Assembly (NCBI RefSeq): GCF_005239225.2
Contig: NC_133293.1
Span: 5,518,001 to 5,582,000, forward strand
DNA from: Populus alba
Taxonomy: Eukaryota > Streptophyta > Magnoliopsida > Malpighiales > Salicaceae
DNA: 64,000 nucleotides
Direction: 5' to 3'
Position numbers and translations under genes: made by a program. Of the stretch, positions 22,789 through 33,817 are shown in pieces (within the stretch, counting starts at the first letter, position 1; each line of letters opens with the position of its first letter). Below the pieces are notes generated by a model. That model did no database searches. It was not told where the DNA came from and saw nothing but the letters and a program-made list of their open reading frames with translations.

Positions 22789-25700
22789 TTAGCAAGGCTT
22801 TCTTTTGTCAACTTTTAAGTGGATGTTGAACCATTTCTTCTTCTTAGATCTATCCCTTGTAGGTTTCTTATCTCTCACTTGTGCATCTTCTTGGGTCTCC
22901 CTGAAGGGACCCTTATTCCTGCTTTTACTTGAACTCCGCTTCATTGGCGGAGCGATGGTGTAGGAGGCATGAATTTCATTCCTTTGTCTAAGAAGCTCAT
23001 CAATCTGCAAAACCAATAACAACAGTGAAAATTCAGAAAACATCAATCTATTCATACCTCATCTTCATGTAGATATCAGCAACAAATTTTGACAAGTTAA
23101 ACTCACTGCTTGCATCTCTTGTGCATATCTACTGGTCATCTCGGTAAATTGTGCCAATACCTGTTGAAAGGCCACAAAAATTACTAACAAAGAGAGGCAA
23201 GTGCAGACAAATATAGACTGCTGAAGTCAAGTGCAAACCTCTCGATATTCAGTTTCAAAATTGGATATTTCTACCCTCTTTCCAAGAATCTCAGCTTCGA
23301 CAGCTCTGAGATTAGCTTTTTCTTCCATAAAAGGTGCGGCACAAAGTGCTTCTATTGAGTAACTTGCACTTTTAAAAAAATTGTCACCTGGAAGAAAGAG
23401 CCAGGACCAGAAGGATGCTGTCAGCCCATCCGCACATAATATTATCAAAGCATAGTACCCTAAACAACAAGAAAAATCTTAGAACTGACCATAGACACCA
23501 AAAACATGGGTGCCAGCCTTCAGTTCAGATATTTCACATGGCTGAAACCCATCCAATTTTTTGAAGAAAGCAGCATCAGCATCTTTTGCAGCTGCAATCT
23601 GAAACCACAACAATTCCACAACCAAAATGAAGATGAATGAATCAAATAAAAGACAAATATCAAAGATGACACTTGACACTGATCTCTTAAATCATCAGCT
23701 TACAGAGTTGACAGTGTGATCCAGCCGGTATACAGGAAAACATAGAAAGTACATTCCAGCAGTTGTAACCTTTCCTGTTTTAGCACTGTCTTCCTACACC
23801 AAAAAGCAAATCAGTAAGAATGGGTTAAATGTAATGATATTGAATGTGTTTAGTCAAGAATATTAAACTAGAGTCTATTGAGCTAAAAACATGGCAAACA
23901 TGCAAAGGCAGATCAATTCCAGAAAGAACTTCATCAACGGTAGCTCCCCTTTTGACCAAGTAGTGTCCATCATAATTAGGGATCTAGTCAGTTATACTTC
24001 ACTAGAGAGAGATCTAAAATCTCTTTTGTGGGAAGATCTCCAATCTGCTGGTCGTAATATGATAAATGAAGTCATAATGTTCTTTAAGATCCATCCAAGA
24101 CTAGAATCAAAGTAAGAATATGGAACTGTTGGCTTTGATTTAAGATGAGCAACCAAAAAAAAAAAAAAGACAGGGGAAAGTGCATCATACCTGTAGAGCA
24201 AGGCTTAATCCTCCACCACTTTCTTCCTGATCAAAATACAATAACTGTACAAAAGACACTCAATCAGTATGCCTAATGATCATTTTTTATGCATGAGTTG
24301 GAGAAAATTACGTAATCGATATCACTTGAGAACTCACTACTTGAAACTGCTAAAAATGAAACAAGAATTGTGGCAATCTGAAATTTGTTTGACAGCAATG
24401 AGGAGGGTGCGAGACATGGTTATAAGACCCAGCCCATCAGGTCAACCTAGTGGTCCACCGACCCAAGGCTTGGCCTGGTCAGGTTAGTGGAAAGACCCGG
24501 TCTTTTTTTACCAAAATGTTAAGAGTTTTTAGAAAATAATCTTGGGTTGACCTGGGCCTTAGGCTGGGTCGACCCTCAACTCTGGTCTTGTAATTATGGT
24601 GTGAGAAACTTTTGGACTGGTTGTCAGAAAACTAAAACAATCCAGGAAGAGACATTTTTCATACAAACATTTTAATCGGTTTTTTTCTTGTTCTTTTTGC
24701 CAAGGTTTCCAACAAAATGCCCATAAGAAACAGTTTCAAGTTACATAAGCTCATAAATCTGCTCCCACAGCACAAAGTCATTGAAAGCCCGAGCATTGAA
24801 AGGCAAAGATGGACTATTTGGCATATAATCTGTATTCCATAAAGGCCAGGAAGTCTTCTTTTTCCTTGCAAGGAAAGAACTGATGGAGAATGATTGAAGA
24901 TTTTCTTATGTATCTAGTTATTTTAGAGAGTTATATCTTCCAGTTAGAGTTGACTACTTATTTTGTACTACTAGTAATTGTCTTTTGGTTTTTTACTTCC
25001 AATCATTATCCTATCATTCTGGGTTTAGGGTTTTCACTACTCACATAAGAGTAAGCATTATTGTTCAGAGATAGTCATTGATGAATGAAAGTTCAATTTT
25101 GAGATTGATCACCCTCCATCCCATTCAACCCACCCCCGTAAAGAAAAAAAAAACAATTAATTTTCTTGGTTTCTCCCATACCCATTTCTGATACATCTCT
25201 ACTCCCTGATTCTTTTTATCAAGTAGTATCAAGGAACAGATTTCCATGTCCCAGAACAAAACCAAAAAAAATCTAAATTTATTGCTTCCAAAAGAGAAGG
25301 TCTATCAGATTCTCCATCACTACAGAAAGGTGAAGAGAAAAACAAATGCAAAAAAATAGAATGTTTCCAACAGAGCTAAAGAAAATCAATTATGATGATT
25401 AAGGAAAATGCAAGGCCATATGAGTCAAAAGACAGTGTTTACAGGAAACTCTTCCAGCATCAACTTAGGAAGCCAAATATCTTCTTTCATTCCTTATTAA
25501 CTATGAAAAAAGGGGACTCTCTACAATTGGGGTTGTCATCTCCATTGCAGCACTTATTCAGCACCAACATAGGAGACCAGTAAACTCCTCTCTTGAAGAG
25601 TCATAATGCCCAAACAGACCAAGCAGTCAAGAACCCAATATTTTCCTATAGGAAATATTAAATCAGACAGCTCCCGCTTATCAATAAATTAACAATCAAT

Positions 25701-28700
25701 TAAATTCAAAGCTTTATCCCCTATCACACCCGGTCAACTATGCTGCTTTTGTTGAATTGGCCACAGATTTTTACATGTGCTTCCAACCAATGAAAAGTAC
25801 CACTAATAGTGAGGAAGCAATGAAAGGCAACCTTGAGTAAAAAAGCTCTCTATTATTCATTAAAAACTACAGAATACCAATCTACCAAAAATATACCTCT
25901 CTACACACTGTCACATATTGCAATGTGAGTCATTTGTCCCGAAGAAAATTTGGGAAAATGCAAATAGTACCCTGTGGATTGGCACATGTGCACTTCAGAG
26001 ACTGAGAATTTGGCACTTCAGTGACTTGTGATTTTCTCTGAAAGCATCTGCCTTTTTTGTCATTTAAGTTGCTAGATATAAATCCTCAAACTGTTTACAT
26101 TTTTAATTTCATACAATTGAACATTTAATTCAACACTGTAACAGACTTCCTGTACATGAAATGTGTCACTAATTATATTTTATGATCCAACTACCTTGGA
26201 CAACAAAAAAAAATGAAATACATTCATAGAAAAAAGAAAGAAATACACTACTTTTTATAATACCAAGAAAACGATCCATGGAATGGAGTGCTCTGTACAT
26301 AACTAATGGAAAAGGGCAAATGCAACAAATGAAACCACGAGTATTGATACATATTCAAGATTGAGGTTGATAACATAAATTTTATCATGGAATAGAGTGC
26401 TCTGTACATAACTAATGGAAAAGGGAAAATGCAACAAATGAAACCACGAGTATTGATACATATTCAAGATTGAGGTTGATAAAATAAATTTTATCAATTG
26501 ATAGAAATTATAGCAATTAGAAGAAGAAAAAAGTTGGACTTATTTTAGCAAACTTAACTAATGGAAAAGGACAAATGCAAGATATGAAAACATGGGCATC
26601 TGAAGTTTAAAAATTTGAAACTTGTTCAATAACTGCAAATGCGCCAACCACATGATAGCTTTTTGCAACTTTTCCCTAGAAACTTGCCATTATATGGTGC
26701 AATTCACAATTGACTAGCTATCATACAAGCTTAAATGCACCACAAACCCACACTAAGAGCACACAATCCTTGAACCAACTCCTGTTGTTTTTGAGAAAAA
26801 AACATGAGCATCCATATTAAGGAACATTCAATCACAAATGGCATTTTCAGAACTCCAATTAAAAACAAACATTCAGTATGCTCTTTTGACCCTATCAGGC
26901 AGCTTTGCAATATCATAATCTGTAATTTGCACACTAAATGAATTGAACAAGAAATCTTTAAAGCCATTTCTTTGAAAAGGCTCATTCTTACAACTGGTTT
27001 AGTATTGATGTACAGTGGCTGCATGGCAGCTTTTGGGCCTCTACAAAGCGTTCCACCATGAGTCAGCTTTTTGAAGAAAACATCATTTAATCTCAAAAGG
27101 GGAAAAAAAGACTATTTTCTAAAGAAAATAAAGTGAGGAATGATTTTCCCAACAATATCCTTTGCTCAGTGACTAAAAGTAACAGTAGACAAGCCCTTCA
27201 TCAGAAGTTGTCCTCTGTGTGCCTTGCAAACAGAAGGCGATCATTACTCCTTGATTCCATTCAAATCTCACACAAACTTAAAAGCAAAGGGTGACATAAA
27301 ATACGTTCAATGACTGCCAAGTTTACTCCAATAAGCGATATGTTCCTTTCTCACTCAAACATTAACTTCATTACCTCAGTCAAAGATGCTAAAATCCTTT
27401 GCTCAGCAAGAATACAGTTGGGCATACAAAATAAAAGGTAGGAGAAAAATACACCATCGGACTTAAATCATGAAGGATTTGTACCAAAGGTTTATGATTA
27501 TTCTAACCTTGAACTTGCTTTTGTCAGATGATTGCACTCGACAAACAAATCCAGCTCTTGCCTCCTCTTCTGTTATCGTGACAGAATAGAAGTGAGCACA
27601 TTGCTTTTCAACCTGTTTAAAAATGTAGGTTTTTCCAATGAGACCTAGCACAATTACAAAAATTGACACAAAAACCAGAAAAAAATACCTCACCTTCCTA
27701 GAAATAGGTTCCCCAAGTGAAAGTGGACGAATATCAACCACACCATTAAGCGCCTCCTCCAAAACAGTTGCTGATATAGTGGTCTTAATTGGTACTCCAA
27801 GTTTACTATCATGCAAGAAACAGTACAAATAAAAATCAATACAAACCATCACAATCATCATAACTCATGAGAATCATTCCAAAATAATTTTTTTTAAAAA
27901 ATTATTTTGATGATTAACATCACATAAATTCATTATAAACTTGCCTAAAGAGTGCCGCAAACATAGTATTCACAGCTCCCAAACTTGAAAGATCCAGTTC
28001 AAGTTCTTGACTTTCTGATTCAACAGCCTGATCATATGAAAGCACGATCATGCTTGCATTACATTATCATATAAAACACGTATAAAACTAAATGACTACA
28101 ATTCTAGAAGAAATTGAAATGGCTGGTATCTGGATAGCCCCAAAAACTGCAGAATGAACCACATTATTTCAAAAAGAAGAAAATAATCTATGTTAACATT
28201 TGAATTCAAAACATTATTCATCCACTGCCAAAATTCCTCACCTCAAAACCAGCAGAGTCATATTGGCGTCGCTTGTCTGGATCAGCCAATATATTATAGG
28301 AAAATGTAACCTCTTTAAATATATCAGCTGCTTCAGGATCATTTGCATTTTTGTCAGGATGGTACCTGAAATAGTAGGCGAAAGAGAATTTTCCAACCTT
28401 GATTAGCAATGGAAGAAACACGGGAAAAGAAAAATAGAGGGCTTTTTCAACCTCAATGTATGTGGGTATCTTATAAGAACTAGTAGTGATTCAAAGTTCC
28501 ATTGCCACCCAATTGTGCTACTTAACTACTCCAAGTTCGGCTCTTTGTTCTGTTTTCCATCATATCTTTAATAAATCAAATCTTGCTTTCCAAACAAGTC
28601 ATACATTGCACTTGCACTAGGAAATAATTACAGTAACCCCAATAATGTCACAAAAAAACCTTTATTTACCTCTATTTTTAGCTTAAACAATAATTACTCA

Positions 28701-28987
28701 TCCTGTAAAACCCTATTAAATTATTTCGTTGACGCATACTTTGAATTAAATGAAGATTCAATCACAAAAGCTGTCCAAATTAACAACAAAAACTATGTAA
28801 AATTAAAAATAAATCTTCAACCAATTTAAAATAATAATTAAAAAAAATAAACATACTTGAGAGCCATTTTACGGTAGGCGGACTTAATTTCCTGGTCAGA
28901 GGAGTTCCTGGAGACGCCAAGAACTTCGTATGGGTCTCGCCGCACCTGCCTTGCTGCTTCATCCTGCTTCGATCGATGAGCCGGCAT
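22789..28987 (-). CDS. ARL1-like: DnaJ/J-domain protein, ARG1-like 1 (ARL1, dnaJ 16 type)
   Basis: Type II J-protein that in Arabidopsis acts with ARG1 in root and hypocotyl gravitropism, probably via vesicle traffic and auxin transport. Eleven minus-strand exons: 28987-28857, 28365-28242, 28027-27945, 27805-27694, 27612-27508, 24244-24191, 23793-23704, 23598-23490, 23387-23239, 23160-23107 and 23004-22789, joining in frame to 408 residues. The J domain is at about residues 18-82 with HPD at 46-48. Next come [33 protein letters not shown] and [20 protein letters not shown], a coiled coil around 293-350, and a basic tail ending [18 protein letters not shown], which matches remembered ARL1 rather than ARG1. 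Intron 3 has a GC donor (AG|GCAAGT); a GT alternative would break the frame. Intron 5 is 3263 bp and full of repeats. The GA-rich leader lies at 29081-29120. Confidence 0.93.
24416..24597. mobile_element. Small MITE in ARL1-like intron 5
   Basis: The ends ATGGTTATAAGACCCAG and, read inward from the right, ATAATTACAAGACCAG form a good terminal inverted repeat. The flanks ggtgcgagac and ggtgtgagaa look like a decayed 9-10 bp duplication. The interior is rich in GACCC/GGTCAACC. Confidence 0.6.
24741..24905 (-). pseudogene. Coding-like fragment in intron 5, unidentified
   Basis: The minus strand reads about 55 codons from after a TAA to a TAA at 24743-24741: [18 protein letters not shown], then [20 protein letters not shown] and [14 protein letters not shown]. 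Residue variety (Trp, Tyr, Pro, Asn) is typical of real protein and unlike random AT-rich translation. I do not recognise it. It is probably the C-terminal piece of a gene carried in by a transposed or retrocopied fragment. Confidence 0.35.
26278..26605. repeat. Tandem duplication, 109-bp period, in ARL1-like intron 5
   Basis: Two nearly identical copies (starting at about 26281 and 26390: gaatggagtgctctgtacat... through ...gaggttgataacataaattt). A diverged partial third copy at about 26557-26600 has actaatggaaaaggacaaatgca. Confidence 0.9.
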
Positions 28988-29077
28988 TACGCTATTCTAT
29001 TTATATACAACAATTACTAACAAAACCCTAAAATAAATCACTGCAGCAAGGAAGGAAATAGCCAAATGCTTTCCAAC

Positions 29078-29080
<3 letters not shown>

Positions 29081-29120
<40 letters not shown>
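29081..29120. repeat. (CT)20 microsatellite in the ARL1-like 5' leader
   Basis: Forty bases of TC repeat, that is (GA)n on the sense strand of the ARL1-like gene, about 95 bases upstream of its ATG. A second GAGA run is at about 29205-29218. GA tracts are common in plant 5' leaders and core promoters. Confidence 0.9.
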
Positions 29121-29126
<6 letters not shown>

Positions 29127-29483
29127 GTGTTTGGTAGAGGAAGTAAGGAAACCCTAGAAAGAGAAGGACTCCATGGGATGGGACCTCCCCTGAGCTGGAG
29201 CTTAGAGAGAGAGAGAGAGCGACCGCGATAGAGACAAACCACCAAGAAAATTTGGAGGGGGAAATCTAGGGATAAAGGGTTAGTGACTCAGAAGTAATCT
29301 TTCCGGATTTGTTTTTACGTTTGTAAGTTAGTCCTCGTAGTTTTGAAACTCTGTGAGTTATATAGTCTCTTTATTTGTCTATGTCAAATGGGTTTTTTAT
29401 AAATAAAGAATAATTAAATTATCCAGGTTGATTCATGTAGATTAAATTAAATTGCTGAAGTTGAGTATATATTTTTTGTTTTG

Positions 29484-29680
29484 TGTTTCAAAAAGTGTTT
29501 TTAAAAAAATTTAATTTTTTTTTTTTTTTACATTAAATTAATATTTTTTTGTATTTTTAGGTCAGTTTAATGAGTTGATATCAAAAATAATTTTTAAAAA
29601 ATAAAAAAATATATATTTATCTGATACAATTTGAATGAAAAGCACTTTGAAAAAATAATCACAACCACATTTTTAAATAA
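29484..29680. mobile_element. Salicaceae-style miniature repeat (TTTCAAAAAGTG...CACTTTGAAA)
   Basis: Inverted subterminal blocks TTTCAAAAAGTGTTTTTA and, read inward from the right, TTTCAAAGTGCTTTTCATT enclose a T/A-rich core with 'gttgatatcaaaaataattttt'. I recognise this style from poplar intergenic DNA. Confidence 0.55.
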
Positions 29681-29689
29681 TCTTAAAGA

Positions 29690-31135
29690 GCTCTGAAATA
29701 ATATTCCATACTTGGTTTGTTGATTTTTCTAATTGAGCTCGAACTTGATTATGAACAAGAAAAAATAAATATATATATATATATATAAATATTTTTAGCA
29801 TAATAATTATTAAGATAAATAATTCTCATATATTACCCTCAATTTAAATATAAGGATTATTTAGTTATTTTAATGATATTTTCTTAAGAATATTTAAAAA
29901 TATGCTTTATGTTCATTAATATTCCAAACCTATTATTAGATAGCTCAAGCTTATTAGATTTTGTCTGTTTATTGAATTAATCTTGAGTCTATCTCAATTA
30001 AAACAAAAAACAAAAAACAAAGTTACAGCTAAAAATGGTGTGATATTGGATTTTCTAAATTCAATGGATCAATTAGCTATTTTTATACAACTACAAGGAC
30101 AGAATAATAATTTTCAAAAATTAGATACTCTTTTCAATAAACTGCCAACTTGATGATCGATTCACCCTTTATGGCTTGTGAGTGAAAGCTCCGCGTGTTT
30201 TTCAACACGCGCCAGTTGTAGGTTGCGTAAGACGCACTTCGGTGCAGATGTGCAGGTTTGAATTAAATGGGGGGGTGGGGTTGCAGGGGAAGATTCTCTT
30301 TTTTGGAAAATTATTTTTGTTTTCTTTTTATTTCTATATATTTTATTTCATAAAAAAAAATGAATAATGTTAATCTCTTATATAATTCACTTATCAAAAA
30401 AATATCAATAAGCTAATAAGTATCTCATGCATTAAATTAGTGGATATCGTTAATAAATCACATAAATATAATAATTGATTTTTTTTAATAAATAAATCAT
30501 GTAAAACTATTATGCCTTAAAATTCTATAAAAAAAAATATCTTCCTGTTAAATATTTTTTATGAATCTTAATGTGAGAGATTAGTTTTTTTTATTTTTAC
30601 AAAATGGAGTTTATTCATGATTAACTTTTTTTTAATCGAGTAAAATTAAGTGGTTTTAATATTTTATATCTGAAATTATTTTTAATATTAATAATTGAAT
30701 TTTAAAGAGAATTCAATCTCTAAAAATCATACAAATTAAATCAAAAACCAACCTTTTTTCTTTTCAAAGGGAATTCAATCTCTAAAAAGATAATGTCTTT
30801 TCTAAAATATCTTTTTTAGAGACTTTTAAATGAATAAAATAAAAGTGACGAGGATAATATAGAAAATAAAATAAATTGAATCTATCTCTTCCAAGTATAT
30901 GAATCCAACTTATTTATAAATTGAATTAAAATTAAACAATATAATTAAATTCAATTGAGGTAAAGAATTCGTTTCAAATAGCCTATAAAAGAATGGATTT
31001 TTCTTCAAAGAATTTTTTTTTATTTTTTTATGTAAGAATGAAGTGATGATTTTTTTTTTTAAAGACTCCTTTCAATGATGCCCAAATCAATAAGGATTGA
31101 AGGGTCACCCCTTCCTTGATACATGATTTTCATAA
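29690..31135. other. AT-rich spacer with one GC-rich hairpin island
   Basis: Low-complexity AT sequence with an (AT)n run near 29768-29787, a GC-rich island at 30185-30300 (hairpin cluster listed separately) and a short duplicated motif aattcaatctctaaaaa near 30710 and 30771. No gene seen. Confidence 0.5.
30192..30247. other. Cluster of three adjacent short perfect hairpins
   Basis: Three consecutive inverted repeats lie in a GC-rich island: CGCGTGTT-tttc-AACACGCG (30192-30211), TGCGT-aag-ACGCA just downstream, and GCAC-ttcg-GTGC, whose loop would be a stable UUCG-type tetraloop in RNA. The following 60 bases hold a G-run (gggggggtgggg). The function is unknown; it may be the structured end of a repeat element. 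Confidence 0.6.
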
Positions 31136-31137
31136 AT

Positions 31138-31359
31138 ATAGTTATAAGGTGGCCTGAGGCTTAAGTTATGGGTTGGTCAAGTTAACTAGTGGTTGACTAG
31201 TTAATTTTTTTAAAAAAAATTATAACAACATTGTTTCATATGTTTTTAATGAAATGATGTTAGTTTGGTAAAAACAATCTAGTTCAAAATGAAATTGGGT
31301 TTGAGTCAAGTTCTGAATCGACGAATCTCTTTGAGTCAGGCCAAGGTTCATAATTATAT
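31138..31359. mobile_element. Small MITE
   Basis: The left end TATAGTTATAAGGTGGCCTGA and the right end read inward AATATAATTATGAACCTTGG, followed inward by CCTGACTC, form an imperfect inverted repeat. ttcataaata and ttcataagaa flank it like a decayed duplication. The interior has the 'gggttggtcaagttaac' and 'gttctgaatcgac' words shared with the other small elements here. Confidence 0.5.
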
Positions 31360-31379
31360 TCATAAGAACACAAATATGT

Positions 31380-32270
31380 ATTTGGAATAGGGGTGTTAAA
31401 AAAAAATCAAATAATCGAGAAATAATTGAAAAAACTAAGCCAAAGAAACAAAACAAAAATAAAACGATTAAAAATCCAAAGAAATCCGAATCAGTTTAGT
31501 TCCAGAAATCTAAAACAAACCAAATTGAATCGAACAAAATCAAACCTATTCAATCAAAACCAAATAGAGTATAAAAGCCAAAAATAAGTATAAAATGAAA
31601 AAATTTCTCAAACCCTAAACTAGTACCTCACTAACTCAGTTGCATGCCTCCTCACCCCACCACTCCTACCCCCTACTCATATACTCTCTGGATCTCTCTC
31701 ACTAACGACTTTTTAGTCTTCGATCTCTACTTTTAAATCTCTTATTGTTATGTTCCCTCATTTGTTGTGCTAAATTGTGTTTTTTTTTTTTTTATGTTTA
31801 AGGTTGGGTTTTTTTTATCGGGTTTTAATCATAATGTTTTGCTTCTGGTCTGGGGTTTTAATTAACATTTTTTTGGGTTTTTGGGACTTTAAATGGTTTT
31901 CTTTTTAATTAATTATTTAGTACTGTGTTTCTCCCTAATTGTTTTTGCCATTACTAGCCCACATAAGCTCATATCTTGTTTATCACCATCTCACTCCACA
32001 CACACACACACACCATAATCTTTCGTTGTTGTTGTTGCTTAACAACATCTCAAATATGTTAATAATGTAAGCAATTGTTTCTTGATATTTTGCTTGATTT
32101 ATTTGATTTGTATAGCTATCATGGTATTATTGTGTCCTAAATGTATTCATTTCATATATAAATTCTAGTTCAAGGGTCAATTCATGATGGAAAATATAGA
32201 TAAAAACTTCATGTTGAGTATATAATCAAGACACCTTTGGTTGAATTCCGTAGCAAAGAACTCTTAAGTC
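31380..32270. other. Spacer with CCAAA/ACCAAAT-rich repeat and pyrimidine-rich stretch
   Basis: Begins with 'taggggtgttaaaaaa' followed by an A-rich run of aaccaaattgaatcgaac words, a common plant dispersed repeat style, then T-rich sequence. No gene supportable. Confidence 0.4.
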
Positions 32271-32280
32271 TTCTAGTCAA

Positions 32281-32930
32281 GGTTGGTCGTCTCTCAAGTC
32301 AACTATTTTAGTTTTTCTATTAAAGTTAGTCGTCTTTCAGGTTGTTCATTTTAGATTTTTCAATTGTGGTTGGTCGCCTTTCGAATTGACCAATTTTAGA
32401 TTTCTTGTTAAGATTGGTCAAATTTTATGTTTTCCAAATGAGTTTGGACGCCTTTCGAGTTGACACACTTTAGATTTTCTTTGTTAAGGTTGGTCTCCTT
32501 TTAAGTTGACCATTTTAGATTCTTTAATTGAGGCTGGTTATCTCTCGAGATGACCAATTTTAGATCTTATATTGAGGTCAATCGCTTATCAAGTTGACTA
32601 TTTTAGATTTTTTAATTGAGGCTGGTCGCCTCTCAAGTTGATCATTTTAGATTTTTCAATTAAAGTTGGTCGCCTCTTGGGATGACCTATTTTATATTTT
32701 TTGCTGAGGTTGGTCACTTTTCAAATTGACCTTTTTTTTTTTTTGAGGTTGGTCGCCTCTCAAATTGACCATTTTAGTTTTCTTGTTGAGGTTAGTCGCC
32801 TTTTAAGTCTATCCTTTTTGGATTTTATTTTTTTATGTTGAGGTTGATTATCTTTTAAGTTAACTCATTGTTAATTTTCCAATCAAGATTAGTCACCTCT
32901 TAAGTTTACCTTTTTAAGTATTCTCAAAAC
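32281..32930 (+). repeat. 44-bp minisatellite, about 15 degenerate copies
   Basis: Consensus close to gttggtcgcctctcaagttg, then accattttagattttttaat, then tgag. Most units are 43-44 bases; a few carry poly-T changes. Each unit contains GGTC...GACC arms about ten bases apart, so every copy can form a short hairpin. It lies about 800 bp upstream of the gypsy-type element and could be part of it or of an independent array. Confidence 0.85.
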
Positions 32931-33732
32931 AATATGTTTCTTTTCAAATATTTTCTTGTGTTTCTCTACAAACTCATTATACAAAGTAAAAAAAAAAAAT
33001 CAATAATTTTGTGCTGTAAATATTGTAAAGAGATGATAGCTATCATAATCAATTTTTTAAACCTATATTTAAAAAGAAAAAAAATTCAAGAAAAGCTAAA
33101 AAGATAAAATAAAATAAAATTGGATTTAGAAAATATTTGTTAGCCCTCAAAGCCAAACAACTAAGCTGCAACCAAATCTTTGTCAACCCTCAAAGCTATA
33201 ACCCTCACTCTAGCTATAGTGAAACAATCCACAATCCATCTTTTTCACGTGAACCAACCCTCATCACTAGTCATCTTCCACCGATCCAACAACCATAACA
33301 ATGACAAATATCATTTCCCTTCGATCTAGAAAACCTGCAGACCAAACCACAAAAAAAATCCATCCTTTCAACTTAGAGAACCCAGTCCTTCAACTTGGAT
33401 CTAACAAGCTCAATCTCAACTCGATAACAACCATGATCTTTATCTCATCATAGTGCCAATCCACCCAAAAAATCAAACTCAAACTCACCTTAAATAACCA
33501 GAAAATTATATCCAAATCATAGCCTAAATATTCTTCTTTTGTATTTTTTTTTCTTTTTTACAAGTTTAGCTTTACACATAAAGAGCATATGCAACCCAAC
33601 TTAACACTATCAATTATTCCAATGCATGGAAATCACACACTGCTGTTGCAAGGTTAGATTCTAGTATATTCTGGCCAAACTCATAAAGTTTGATTTTGAG
33701 CCTAACATATTGATTGCAATGATTTTTGATGT
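32931..33732. other. Spacer upstream of the gypsy-type element
   Basis: AT-rich, with a C-rich stretch 33150-33500 (caaccctcaaagc, aaccatgatc) lacking long open frames. It may be leader or LTR debris, but no ends were found. Confidence 0.35.
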
Positions 33733-33817
33733 TTCATTGGTTCAACCCCGATCTTGCTGACTTATTTATTACTTCGACACTCCTGCACTTAGAATAATAC
33801 ATCAATTTTTTGATCAT

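Noticed and set aside
26731..27096. 121-codon minus-strand frame in ARL1-like intron 5
   Set aside because: No recognisable domain and it lies within an intron; treated as chance, though a captured fragment cannot be ruled out.
32281..32930. CRISPR-like spacing of the 44-bp repeats
   Set aside because: Units abut without unique spacers and the genome is a plant; it is a minisatellite.
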